From the NCBI GenBank assembly GCA_035944115.1, contig DASZBJ010000015.1:1-34768 (forward strand): a stretch of 34,768 bases of DNA. Direction: 5' to 3'. This document shows positions 16,553-24,287 of the stretch, piece after piece. This DNA is from Candidatus Babeliales bacterium. Its GTDB lineage: Bacteria > Babelota > Babeliae > Babelales > Vermiphilaceae. A model generated the notes under the pieces. The model did not search any database. It worked only from the letters and a program-made list of their open reading frames with translations, and was not told the DNA's origin. Position numbers and translations under genes: made by a program. Numbering within the stretch: position 1 is the stretch's first letter; the number at the start of each line of letters is the position of its first letter.

Positions 16553-17623
16553 ATGTCTATTGTATCTACCACCACATTAGAATCACTCAGCACTAATAAA
16601 AAAATCATTCTTTTGGAAGATGTGCATGAAGGAATGGGCCAGGCTGTTATCGATCCAGAACAACGACTGCAGATAAATAAATTTTTAAAAGTTACACAAA
16701 AGCAGACCGATCTGATTATAGAGCTATCTCCTGCAACTACCACATCTCATGCAACATGGTATGCGCAAACCGGCATAGTTGCTTGGTTACGCAGAACATT
16801 CTCATTACCATCCATGCGTCCAGCTCCTGCTCTTCTGCTTTCTCAACTATTTGTCGATAGCATACATAATCAACAAGCATGGAAGCGTGTAACCTGCCAT
16901 CCCACTGATGAACGCACTATTATCGACGAGTGGATATGCGCAATCACACTGCAATGGCTGCAACTCAACATGGAAATGATCGCTGAAAAAAAATATAAAG
17001 AAACATTAAAAAGCAACCTTTCTATTGCGTATACCTCACAAGAAGATCTGTTTTTGACAATCAAAAAACGAGTACTCCATGACTTACCAAAGGTTGCAGT
17101 ACAAACGCATCTACAACGCTTGTCAGAATTAGAAAATGAACTTGAGACCATAATCTCTGCGATAGCTCAATCACCCTTAGCAACTGATGTGCTCATAGCA
17201 ACGATCAAACACGATACAACCACTGCATTGCACAATGCGCAAACAACCATACGATCATATGTAAGCACCAACGAAAATCTCACGATCAATCAATTGACCT
17301 GCACAATATTTGAAGAACAACAATCATTTGAAAAAGCATGGCCCATCATAGAAACCCTTATGCACCCCGCAATGTTACTCTGCGATCTAGGATTTTTACA
17401 AAAAATTCTTGCCTGCCATGAAGCTCCTGATGCAAAAAACATCATCCTATTCGCTGGGCTTTATCACACACTTGCTGTTGAAAATTATCTAACACAGTTG
17501 GGGTATTTCATGAGCACCCATACTACTATGACCTGGGCTCAAAAAAATCAACACAACACGTTTGATGTGATGCGACAACTACCACCGGCATTGCTTACGC
17601 ACCTTTTGAATGTAACGCAGTAA
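16553..17623 (+). CDS. D/E-x-H ... AGxxH family protein without signal peptide
   Basis: A 356-residue protein clearly paralogous to 20691-21887 (shared NKKIILLED.H, QR, LIIE, LSQLFVDS, VQRL.EL, LGFLQKI, ILFAG..HTLAVENYL.QLGY). Unlike that paralogue, and unlike the two distant relatives at 8580 and 22825, it begins directly at the first conserved block and has no hydrophobic leader, so it is probably cytosolic or exported by another route. A GAGGAA site precedes the ATG. It follows yidD by 28 bases and may be transcribed with it. The early LEDVHEG, Gln-Arg and late AGLYH positions suggest a metal- or substrate-binding core similar in layout to TraB/GumN or ChaN proteins; this is inference. Confidence 0.7.
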   Translation: MSIVSTTTLESLSTNKKIILLEDVHEGMGQAVIDPEQRLQINKFLKVTQKQTDLIIELSPATTTSHATWYAQTGIVAWLRRTFSLPSMRPAPALLLSQLFVDSIHNQQAWKRVTCHPTDERTIIDEWICAITLQWLQLNMEMIAEKKYKETLKSNLSIAYTSQEDLFLTIKKRVLHDLPKVAVQTHLQRLSELENELETIISAIAQSPLATDVLIATIKHDTTTALHNAQTTIRSYVSTNENLTINQLTCTIFEEQQSFEKAWPIIETLMHPAMLLCDLGFLQKILACHEAPDAKNIILFAGLYHTLAVENYLTQLGYFMSTHTTMTWAQKNQHNTFDVMRQLPPALLTHLLNVTQ

Positions 17624-17652
17624 ATTAGATCACGCCCTCCGCTAGGCGCACC

Positions 17653-17680
17653 AAAAAAATGGGGCAGTATGTACTGCCCC
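17653..17680 (-). terminator. Terminator at the end of the four-gene paralogue cluster
   Basis: On the minus strand GGGGCAGTA pairs with TACTGCCCC (nine-base perfect stem, two-base spacer) and is followed by ATTTTTTTGG. It lies 34 bases beyond the stop codon of the last cluster gene. Confidence 0.8.
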
Positions 17681-17714
17681 AAAACATTTGCTATGTTTGT
17701 TTAATTATTGTGCA

Positions 17715-18266
17715 TTACAATGAGTTTGCTGCTAAATCAATGTGAGGATAAAAACTAGGCAATCCCTCAGAAAGCGTGCAACCAACAATTGCTCCCGTAA
17801 CTAAAGAAGCGAGCACAGCAGCCACAGCGGAGAGACAAGACTCACTTTTATAACCAGCGGCTTCGCGGCGCAAATATTGTTTAGATTCACAATAGTCCAC
17901 TTCTTCTTCAGATTTCGCCGTTTCAGCGCGTTTTGAAAAATCCCGATAACGGCAATATGTCCCAAAACTATCAATAGCTGCCAAAGTACTCACACTGCCA
18001 AAAAATCCAAGAAGCGCAACTCTTCCTGCAACTTGCCTCCCATGATTCTTGATCACGTCAACTACTTGCTGAGTTGTTTCATGTTGCGCAACTGTGCGCA
18101 TCGCTTTACCAGCGCTTTTGAACGCCTTGGCTACATTCTCAAGTGCAACCGTCGTCCCGCTTGCATAAACTCCGCCCAATTGGTTTGCTGCGTATGCAGA
18201 ACTGCCCGCTTGCAAAGCTGCCCCGGCAATAATGGCTAAAAATATCTTTTTTACTATTGAATGCAT
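17715..18266 (-). CDS. Signal-peptide protein, tandem paralogue 4 of 4
   Basis: A 183-residue member of a tandem family. It starts with a family signal peptide (KKIFLAIIAGAALQAGSSAYA), then the conserved QLGG.Y.SG.TVALENVAKAFKSAGK block. Two further hydrophobic stretches follow (about residues 80-95 and 135-160, AAVLASLVTGAIVG), with a charged helix between them. The end, LAANSL, matches the family ending. The ATG has GGAGG at good spacing within a leader (ATTAATGGAGGTTTATC) nearly identical to that of two sister genes. It is probably membrane-associated or exported; the function is unknown. Confidence 0.7.
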   Translation of the reverse strand: MHSIVKKIFLAIIAGAALQAGSSAYAANQLGGVYASGTTVALENVAKAFKSAGKAMRTVAQHETTQQVVDVIKNHGRQVAGRVALLGFFGSVSTLAAIDSFGTYCRYRDFSKRAETAKSEEEVDYCESKQYLRREAAGYKSESCLSAVAAVLASLVTGAIVGCTLSEGLPSFYPHIDLAANSL

Positions 18267-18323
18267 GATAAACCTCCATTAATCCATTATTTATTTTTTT
18301 ATATTATTACAATACGTTTGCCG

Positions 18324-18830
18324 CTACTGGCCAAGATATGCACGACATCCTGCTGCATATGCCGCTGAGAGTACACCAAATACAAAAGAACCCGTCTTCT
18401 TGGAAGAAGCTCGTTCTAACCAATATATTTTTTTAGGTCCACAGTGTAAACGACCACTGTCATCACGCCAAACGCCTTGCTCATCATCAGATGGCTCCTT
18501 CTCCTTTTCAGCGCGAATTAATGCATCTCGATACAACCGATACTGCCAGATACTCGAAGCTGCCAAGAAACTACTGAAAAGCGCACAATTTTTTGCTTCC
18601 TGGCTACTATTCTTAACTGCACCTACCATTAATTGAATTGTCTCATCTTTTGAAATGTTCCGCATCATATTACCAGCGCTTTTGAACGCCTTGGCTACAT
18701 TCTCAAGTGCAACCGTAGCACCGCTTTTATAAAGACCGCCTAACTGGCTTGCTCCGTACGCAGAATTACCTGCTTGCACAGCCACTCCGGCAATAACGAC
18801 TAAAAATATTTTTTTTGATATTGAGTTCAT
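18324..18830 (-). CDS. Signal-peptide protein, tandem paralogue 3 of 4 (altered C-terminus)
   Basis: A 168-residue member of the same family, with signal peptide (KKIFLVVIAGVAVQAGNSAYG) and the QLGGLYKSGATVALENVAKAFKSAG block; it shares the GGAGGTTTTATC leader. The reading ends YLGQ-stop, while a shifted frame directly after encodes VAANVL-stop, matching the ending of its sisters (AANAL, LAANSL). The C-terminus therefore looks truncated by a small indel near the 3' end. Most of the protein remains intact, so it may still function. Confidence 0.7.
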   Translation of the reverse strand: MNSISKKIFLVVIAGVAVQAGNSAYGASQLGGLYKSGATVALENVAKAFKSAGNMMRNISKDETIQLMVGAVKNSSQEAKNCALFSSFLAASSIWQYRLYRDALIRAEKEKEPSDDEQGVWRDDSGRLHCGPKKIYWLERASSKKTGSFVFGVLSAAYAAGCRAYLGQ

Positions 18831-18869
18831 GATAAAACCTCCATTAATCCATTTAAATTCTTTTTACTA

Positions 18870-19769
18870 TTACAATGCATTTGCTGCTGATTCAACTGCA
18901 AAATTTGCTGCTACTGGTAGAGCTTCAAGAACTTCTGCACCAACACACGCTGCTAAACCCGCTTCAAACGCTGCTGTGATGCCACATATAACAGATTTCC
19001 CTTTGCAATCTGATGCTCGATTCAGCCAATATTCTTTAGTGTAAGGTTGATCATTTTCATCCCACTGTTCATGCCATGATTTTGCACCTTGAGCATGTTT
19101 TAATGCGTCTTGATATGCACGATATTCCTTAACACTTTTTGCCGCCAAGTAACAGCTCACGAGCGCAATAACTACTCCTCCCGCTGCTCTGCCGCCCAAA
19201 ATACTGATCTCCTGCTGCACATCTTCATGTTGCATAACTTTCTGCATCATCTTACCAGCACCTTTGCAAGCATCTGTGATGGCTTTGCATACGATAGGTC
19301 CATTTTTACGCACTTGATTTATCGCATATTGTAGAGCTCCCATCTCATGTAGGCATGCCGCTCCTACCGCTGCTTCGCTTACTGCTCCTGCGCCACATAT
19401 CAAAGCTTGAATCCTATTTTCTCTTGCGACGTTTAAATGGTTATCATAATAACTGCGCTGGAACCAATTTCCAGATACCTTCGCTCGTTCGGCAGCAGCT
19501 AACGCCCATTGGCGTTCATCGCAGTGATATTTAGCCCACTTAGCAAAGACCGCACTAGCGATTCCAGCCAACGCTGCTGTGCCGGCCATTCCGACCATCG
19601 GACCATGCTTTTTGATCACATCTATCGCCTTGTCTGCAGTTGCAAGTGCAACCGTAGCACCGCTTTTATAAAGGCCGCCTAACTGGCTTGCTCCGTACGC
19701 AGAATTACCTGCCTGCAAAGCTGCCCCGGCAATAACGGCTAAAAATATTTTTTTTGATATTGAATTCAT
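18870..19769 (-). CDS. Signal-peptide protein, tandem paralogue 2 of 4 (internally duplicated)
   Basis: A 299-residue member, nearly twice the length of its sisters. The signal peptide and QLGGLYKSGATVAL are followed by two related units: one from about residue 45 (AIDVIKKHGPMV) with hydrophobic AGTAALAGIASAVFAKWA, and one from about residue 150 (AINQVRKNGPIVCKAI..ACKGAGKMM) with GGVVIALVSCYLAAKSV. Each unit has a KxGP motif, a hydrophobic helix and a following tyrosine/alanine-rich charged helix. It ends ESAANAL. It probably arose by fusion or internal duplication. No enzymatic motif is seen. Confidence 0.7.
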   Translation of the reverse strand: MNSISKKIFLAVIAGAALQAGNSAYGASQLGGLYKSGATVALATADKAIDVIKKHGPMVGMAGTAALAGIASAVFAKWAKYHCDERQWALAAAERAKVSGNWFQRSYYDNHLNVARENRIQALICGAGAVSEAAVGAACLHEMGALQYAINQVRKNGPIVCKAITDACKGAGKMMQKVMQHEDVQQEISILGGRAAGGVVIALVSCYLAAKSVKEYRAYQDALKHAQGAKSWHEQWDENDQPYTKEYWLNRASDCKGKSVICGITAAFEAGLAACVGAEVLEALPVAANFAVESAANAL

Positions 19770-19814
19770 GATAAAACCTCCATTAATCCATTTCTTTAAA
19801 CGCTCAACAAAAAA

Positions 19815-20264
19815 TTAGTTTCCGAAAACTAGCGCTGCCGTGCCCGCTATTCCAGCCCCTGCCAACAGACCAAATGTCATTGAACATAGTCCATAAGCAA
19901 AGATTTCGTCCTCTTCGCGCTGCCTATCTCTCTCTCTATCAGACCGTTTCTTATCATCAGCACGGTTTAGCGCCCTTTTATATGCGCAGTAGTAGCCGAT
20001 ACTTGCTGCCGCCAAACAGCCGCTCAGAGAAGCCAACAATATTGTTCCCATCGGTCTCTTGCTGCATTTGGCCTTGGTCATACTAGCCGCCTTCTGCATT
20101 GCTTTACCAGCGTTTTTGCATGCCTTAGCTACGTTTTCAAGCGCGATAGTAGTTCCACTTTTATAAAGACCGCCCAACTGGCTTGCCGCACACACAGAAC
20201 CGCCTATTTGCAAAGCTGCCCCGGCAATAATGGTCAAAAATAGCTTTTTTAATATTGATTTCAT
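19815..20264 (-). CDS. Signal-peptide protein, tandem paralogue 1 of 4
   Basis: A 149-residue family member with signal peptide (KKLFLTIIAGAALQIGGSVCA) and QLGGLYKSGTTIALENVAKACKNAGKAM. Two hydrophobic helices follow (around residues 75-92 and 125-145, LLAGAGIAGTAALVFG), separated by a highly charged Arg/Asp/Glu stretch (DDKKRSDRERDRQREEDE). The leader has AGGGGGG before the ATG and differs from the other three. It is the first gene of the cluster in transcription order. Confidence 0.68.
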   Translation of the reverse strand: MKSILKKLFLTIIAGAALQIGGSVCAASQLGGLYKSGTTIALENVAKACKNAGKAMQKAASMTKAKCSKRPMGTILLASLSGCLAAASIGYYCAYKRALNRADDKKRSDRERDRQREEDEIFAYGLCSMTFGLLAGAGIAGTAALVFGN

Positions 20265-20386
20265 AGTAACCCCCCTACTGAATTAACCTTTATCAATACA
20301 AATAGTATAAACCAGACAATTCTATTTGCAACCGCCCTTATGAGAGCATAGCCCTAAAGAAAGCCCCTGGTACCCTCTATGCACAC

Positions 20387-20414
20387 AAAAAAATAGGGCA
20401 GCGTTTACTGCCCC
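20387..20414 (-). terminator. Terminator of the orphan small ORF 20449-20541
   Basis: On the minus strand GGGCAG (20408-20413) pairs with CTGCCC (20396-20401) across a six-base loop and is followed by TATTTTTTTG. It resembles the terminator at 17653-17680 in sequence. Confidence 0.7.
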
Positions 20415-20448
20415 ACAACATTCATTATTTTTTGCTTCATCAATCCTC

Positions 20449-20541
20449 TTACAACCCATACAAATGCATTATTTTTGATACGAGGATTGCAAACCAGAAG
20501 CTACTCGCCCAGAATAGATAATCTTTAGTTCTTTGACTCAT
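20449..20541 (-). CDS. Orphan 30-residue hydrophobic peptide
   Basis: A 30-codon ORF with a strong AAGGAG site seven bases before the ATG and a terminator 34 bases after the stop, so it looks like an independent small transcription unit. The peptide begins with a short polar segment (SQRTKD) followed by a hydrophobic aromatic-rich stretch (YLFWASSFWFAILVSKI) and ends HLYGL, compatible with a single membrane helix. I do not recognise it. It could be a membrane microprotein, a type I toxin-like peptide or a signal peptide; no neighbouring partner gene identifies which. Confidence 0.5.
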   Translation of the reverse strand: MSQRTKDYLFWASSFWFAILVSKIMHLYGL

Positions 20542-20690
20542 TTTTTTACTCCTTCCTTTTTATTTCTTCTCTCAACAACGTCAATACACTAATGATAAAA
20601 ACAGAAAAATCAACGCAAGATTAAAAGGCTGTACTTATTAAATTTTCGTATAAGCTGTAACGTAATTAACAATTAATCGGGGATATTATA

Positions 20691-21887
20691 ATGAACAATA
20701 AAACAATATTCTTTTTAATCCTTTTACTTGGATCAAAAAATAGTTTCACCACGGTCGTATCCGCTACAATACTCAAATCACCTGCTGCCAATAAAAAAAT
20801 CATCCTTTTAGAAGATATACATTATGGAATAGCAGAAAACTTCCTGGATCCAGTACAACGCGAGCAACTGGGAGGATTTCTAAAAGATATGCAACATCAA
20901 ACAAGTCTCATCATTGAACAGCCCATTCCAAACCAGAGAACCCTTTCTTTCTGGTATCAAAAGTTATATTTTTACTCCTGGATATTACGTAAATTATCAT
21001 ACTTATCAAGAAATTGTCCTATTATAAGCTTGAGAGAACCACGACACCTTCTTAGTCAACTCTTTGTTGACAGTATGGATAATCAAACCACATGGAAAAG
21101 AATAGATACTATTGCCACAGCCGACCAACGTATTAGTGTCGATATGTCAGTATGTTTAATGATGCAAAACTTTCTCTATATTTTCCCAGAAACTATGTCC
21201 AAAAAAACATATAAAGAAATAGTTGCGACCAAAGATTATGTTCCATACAACACTAATGATGTATACTTTGCACTGGTCAAAAAAGCTTTATTTACTCATC
21301 CAATCCAATTACTACTACAAGGTATTCATCCAAGAGTAACCCTACAAACGTATGTACAACGCTTAACGGAACTGAACGCAGAACTTGATACACTGATCAA
21401 TTCTCTTGCGCAATGCAACCTAGCGACCGATGATTTCATTGCAACGCTCAAACAAGAAAAAGAAACTGTTATATACAACGCCTACACAAGCATAGAGCCC
21501 TATAAAAAAAAGATAAACCTTACTATCAACCAAGTAATGTATAAAATCTTCAAAAAACAAAAATCGTTTGATAATGCATTTCCAATAATACAAACTCTTG
21601 CACAACCCGCAATGCTACTCAGCGAATTAGGATTTTTACAAAAAATAGTAGAAGCCCATGCATCGCCAAAAACAGAAACTGTTATTTTATTTGCCGGAAT
21701 CTGGCATACATTAGCTGTTGAAAATTATTTACAGCAGCTCGGGTATTCTATCACTACACAGTTACCACTGATACAGGTATCCAAACATGAAGAAGGTTAT
21801 GAAATGAATTATTGGCCGTGGCTTACCTTGCTCGATTATGATGATATCAATACACGGCTACAGGATTTTATCGTAAAGCCAACTTGA
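20691..21887 (+). CDS. D/E-x-H ... AGxxH family protein with signal peptide
   Basis: A 398-residue paralogue of 16553-17623 with an added N-terminal signal peptide (IFFLILLLGSKNSFTTVVSA). The conserved blocks follow: NKKIILLEDIHYG, Gln-Arg, LIIEQ, LLSQLFVDSMDNQ, VQRLTELNAELD, LGFLQKI and ILFAGIWHTLAVENYL. The C-terminus extends about 30 residues beyond the shorter paralogue. GGGGAT six bases upstream supports the ATG. The stop codons of this gene and the convergent kinase gene are two bases apart. It is probably exported; a hydrolase- or metal-binding-like core is suggested only by the conserved His, Glu and Gln positions. Confidence 0.7.
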   Translation: MNNKTIFFLILLLGSKNSFTTVVSATILKSPAANKKIILLEDIHYGIAENFLDPVQREQLGGFLKDMQHQTSLIIEQPIPNQRTLSFWYQKLYFYSWILRKLSYLSRNCPIISLREPRHLLSQLFVDSMDNQTTWKRIDTIATADQRISVDMSVCLMMQNFLYIFPETMSKKTYKEIVATKDYVPYNTNDVYFALVKKALFTHPIQLLLQGIHPRVTLQTYVQRLTELNAELDTLINSLAQCNLATDDFIATLKQEKETVIYNAYTSIEPYKKKINLTINQVMYKIFKKQKSFDNAFPIIQTLAQPAMLLSELGFLQKIVEAHASPKTETVILFAGIWHTLAVENYLQQLGYSITTQLPLIQVSKHEEGYEMNYWPWLTLLDYDDINTRLQDFIVKPT

Positions 21888-21889
21888 GA

Positions 21890-22630
21890 TCAGCTATTTT
21901 GTGAAGATACAATAAATTCTTTAACATCATTAAGACATTTTTCTTGAATGGCACAATCATCTTTAAAATTTTGTGTTGCATCAATAATAAGTACAGGAAT
22001 TTGGGCTATATCGTGCGCAATATCTTTTTTTTCAATGAACCATTCATTATAATATCGCTCTTGATTTATTTGGTACTGTAACGGCAAGTCCTTTTCTTCA
22101 ATTCTATCTCGCTGCTGAACGCGCCTTAGCACCACTTGGGCAGGAGCCTTCAAATAAATAAAACCACATGGCTTTATTGCGTTGTTATTTGTAATCCACA
22201 TAAAAAAATCTTTATAGACATTCCATTCAAGTGCACTTATCATGCCCGTCTCACAGGCCATTTTTCCATATACATAACAATCTGCATACAATGAACGATC
22301 GACAATCATCATTGCAGTATTCATAGATTGTTTCGCGGCCTGAGCATGCATCAGCGTAATATAAATGTTAGTAGTAAACGTCCATCGTTTAGGATCACTA
22401 AAGAAAAGTTCTAATATATTGCCTGCCCCATGAACATTGGTAAATGATTCAACTGGCTCATATACAATTGCAACATCAGGAAGATTATTTTTGAGTAATT
22501 GGACAAACGTTGTCTTTCCCACACCCGTAGCGCCTTCCACAAAAAAACAACCGGTTTGTTGGGCGAGTGCATGTGATGATGTGATTATAACAGCCAGCAG
22601 TAGATATACCATCTTATTAAAAATATGCAT
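21890..22630 (-). CDS. Deoxynucleoside kinase family protein with an N-terminal signal peptide
   Basis: A 246-residue protein. Residues 1-23 form a hydrophobic leader (VYLLLAVIITSSHALA). The rest is a deoxynucleoside kinase: P-loop GATGVGKTTF at residues 33-42, EPVESF (catalytic Glu region), the DRS motif in IVDRSLYADCYVY, GFIYLKAPAQVVLRRVQQRDR and a LID-like EEKDLPLQYQ. Such enzymes phosphorylate deoxynucleosides with ATP and are normally cytosolic. The fusion to an export signal is unusual and is seen directly in the sequence; no later ATG precedes the P-loop with a good ribosome-binding site. The site before the ATG (GGGAG) has long spacing (12 bases). Substrate preference cannot be read. 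Confidence 0.85.
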   Translation of the reverse strand: MHIFNKMVYLLLAVIITSSHALAQQTGCFFVEGATGVGKTTFVQLLKNNLPDVAIVYEPVESFTNVHGAGNILELFFSDPKRWTFTTNIYITLMHAQAAKQSMNTAMMIVDRSLYADCYVYGKMACETGMISALEWNVYKDFFMWITNNNAIKPCGFIYLKAPAQVVLRRVQQRDRIEEKDLPLQYQINQERYYNEWFIEKKDIAHDIAQIPVLIIDATQNFKDDCAIQEKCLNDVKEFIVSSQNS

Positions 22631-22758
22631 TGTATTATTTTTCTCCCGAAACCGTAATGACTGTATCCTATAATCGTCTCTATAATAAAACTACCTAACT
22701 CAGCATTGAACCATTTTATTCATTTTTTAATTTCGCTCTATACTATAGATTAAACGAT

Positions 22759-22798
22759 AAAAAGCGCCAATGAATGTTTATAATCCATTGGCGCTTTT
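22759..22798 (-). terminator. Terminator downstream of 22825-23868
   Basis: A 13-bp perfect stem (AAAAGCGCCAATG with CATTGGCGCTTTT) spans 22760-22798 with a 13-base loop. The minus strand continues with TTTTATCG, about 26 bases past the stop. Confidence 0.8.
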
Positions 22799-22824
22799 CA
22801 TAATTCAAAATAAAAACCAGATTT

Positions 22825-23868
22825 TTATAATTTCGATTTAGGGCGCAATTTCTTACGCTCTTCTGCCCTATCAAGATCTTCTGCACGACCTAAGCCCTGC
22901 ATAATCGTTTGTTGTATATTAATTGGATATAACGGAACGGGTTTACCAGCTTTTTCTAATTCCTTATATTCGTCGTCAGTAAGTGACATTTTTCCAACAA
23001 AATAAATCTGATCATAATCGCCCGTCGATTTTAAAAACTCAACAACTTTTTCGGTGTGCAATCCACCTGCACATAAAAAAATATTTTGTACATGTACATG
23101 TTGATAAATATCATCGATCGCAGTAGCGTCCACCATATACTGTGATCCTGCAAACATATTCCCTGTATCCAATACAGGGTAAGTACTATATATAAAATCA
23201 AGCAACTTATCTTTAATCTGCACGCTCTTAATACTTTTTACCGTTTTTCCCATCATAATCCTATACAATCCACGAACCCCTTTACGCTCCTTTTCATCAA
23301 GATGCAATATATCCATAACAGCTGCTTTCATATCCATATTGTTGACTATAAAATCAAAAAAGATATCTCTAATCTCTATATTTTTAACCGGCACTCCCAA
23401 AGCATCTAAATGTTTTTCTAATAAGAACAACGCTGAAGCCTGCCGTTGCCCGTTCTCTACCTCAGTAAACATATCAAACCACTGCTTAAGCAACTCTGTT
23501 ATCTTATCACCACCTCGTGAGCCATTCTGATCGAAACGACCCGCAAAGCAATCCTGCAGCGCATATAAAAAGCCTGGATCCTCTTGCCGTAACAACGTAG
23601 TTGCACCCTCAACATTCTGCCGTATTGAATCTTCTACGAGAAACCGAACCGATTCTCCTCGATTTTCAAGAGCTTGCACAACAGTAAAAAGATCTGTCCT
23701 CTGTTCAAATGTATTATGCATATCAGCTTCATCAATATGCGTCTCTGAAAGAACAAAAACTCGCTGACCGGTATTTTTATTACGCAACACGGTACAATTT
23801 TTGAAAATAGCCTGTAATGTGACTGGCAGCAATAGAAAAGCCGTAAAAAATAAAATAAGTTTCTTCAT
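22825..23868 (-). CDS. Exported protein, paralogue of 8580-9632
   Basis: A 347-residue protein with signal peptide (KKLILFFTAFLLLPVTLQA). It shares with 8580-9632 NCTVLRNKNTGQ, an acidic-x-His element (SETHIDE), EQRTDL, LVEDS, MDMKAAV..I, GLYRIMM..TVKSIKS, TYPVLDTG, AIDDIYQHVH, FLCAGGLH and the KSKL terminus. The order D/E-x-H, QR, E-D, AGG.H matches the shorter family at 16553 and 20691 as well, suggesting one fold. A GGGGAT site precedes the ATG. It is probably secreted or periplasmic, of unknown function. Confidence 0.72.
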   Translation of the reverse strand: MKKLILFFTAFLLLPVTLQAIFKNCTVLRNKNTGQRVFVLSETHIDEADMHNTFEQRTDLFTVVQALENRGESVRFLVEDSIRQNVEGATTLLRQEDPGFLYALQDCFAGRFDQNGSRGGDKITELLKQWFDMFTEVENGQRQASALFLLEKHLDALGVPVKNIEIRDIFFDFIVNNMDMKAAVMDILHLDEKERKGVRGLYRIMMGKTVKSIKSVQIKDKLLDFIYSTYPVLDTGNMFAGSQYMVDATAIDDIYQHVHVQNIFLCAGGLHTEKVVEFLKSTGDYDQIYFVGKMSLTDDEYKELEKAGKPVPLYPINIQQTIMQGLGRAEDLDRAEERKKLRPKSKL

Positions 23869-24005
23869 TCTTTATCCCCTTCCGCCTACGCATAAAGCTC
23901 CGGCGTGATTTTTAATACAATGACCTTTATATAAACAAAAATAGCTTATTTGATTTCAGCTTGTCAATGAAACCCGCAGGCGAGCAAAACCCAAAAGGTT
24001 GTATT

Positions 24006-24034
24006 TTGGCACAATTTGCGATACATTGCATTAT
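24006..24034 (+). promoter_or_regulatory. Candidate promoter of the toxin-antitoxin operon
   Basis: TTGGCA, 17 bases and CATTAT lie about 30 bases before the antitoxin ATG. The -10 box is weak, and an overlapping TTATAT two bases further on is an alternative. Confidence 0.35.
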
Positions 24035-24062
24035 ATAGCATTTCGTTATCAAGGAGTTATAT

Positions 24063-24287
24063 ATGTCTTCAGTAAAGTTATCTGAAAGTATTGTTAGTGA
24101 TGCAAAGATCATGTCTAAGGCGCTCAATCGTTCAATAGCAGGTCAAATTGAGTACTGGGTAAAAATAGGTAAAATTGCAGAGGAAAACCCCGATTTGACG
24201 TATGAATTTATCAAAGCCCTTCTGATTGCGCAAGAAGAATCTAAGGCGGGGAAGCTTGAGGCATACACATTCGATAGTAAAGCATGA
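24063..24287 (+). CDS. ParD-like antitoxin
   Basis: A 74-residue protein matching the ParD-like antitoxin family: an N-terminal beta strand (SSVKLSESIV), KALNRSIAGQIEYWVKIG, EENPDLTYEFIKALL and a C-terminal EESKAGKLEAYTF. It would bind DNA as a ribbon-helix-helix-like dimer, autoregulate the operon and neutralise the following toxin. AAGGAG lies seven bases before the ATG. Its stop overlaps the toxin start (ATGA), as is common in type II modules. Confidence 0.85.
   Translation: MSSVKLSESIVSDAKIMSKALNRSIAGQIEYWVKIGKIAEENPDLTYEFIKALLIAQEESKAGKLEAYTFDSKA

Noticed and set aside
24001-24020. TTGGCAC...TTGC as a sigma-54 promoter before the toxin-antitoxin genes
   Set aside because: The GG and GC elements are two bases too close together for a -24/-12 promoter.
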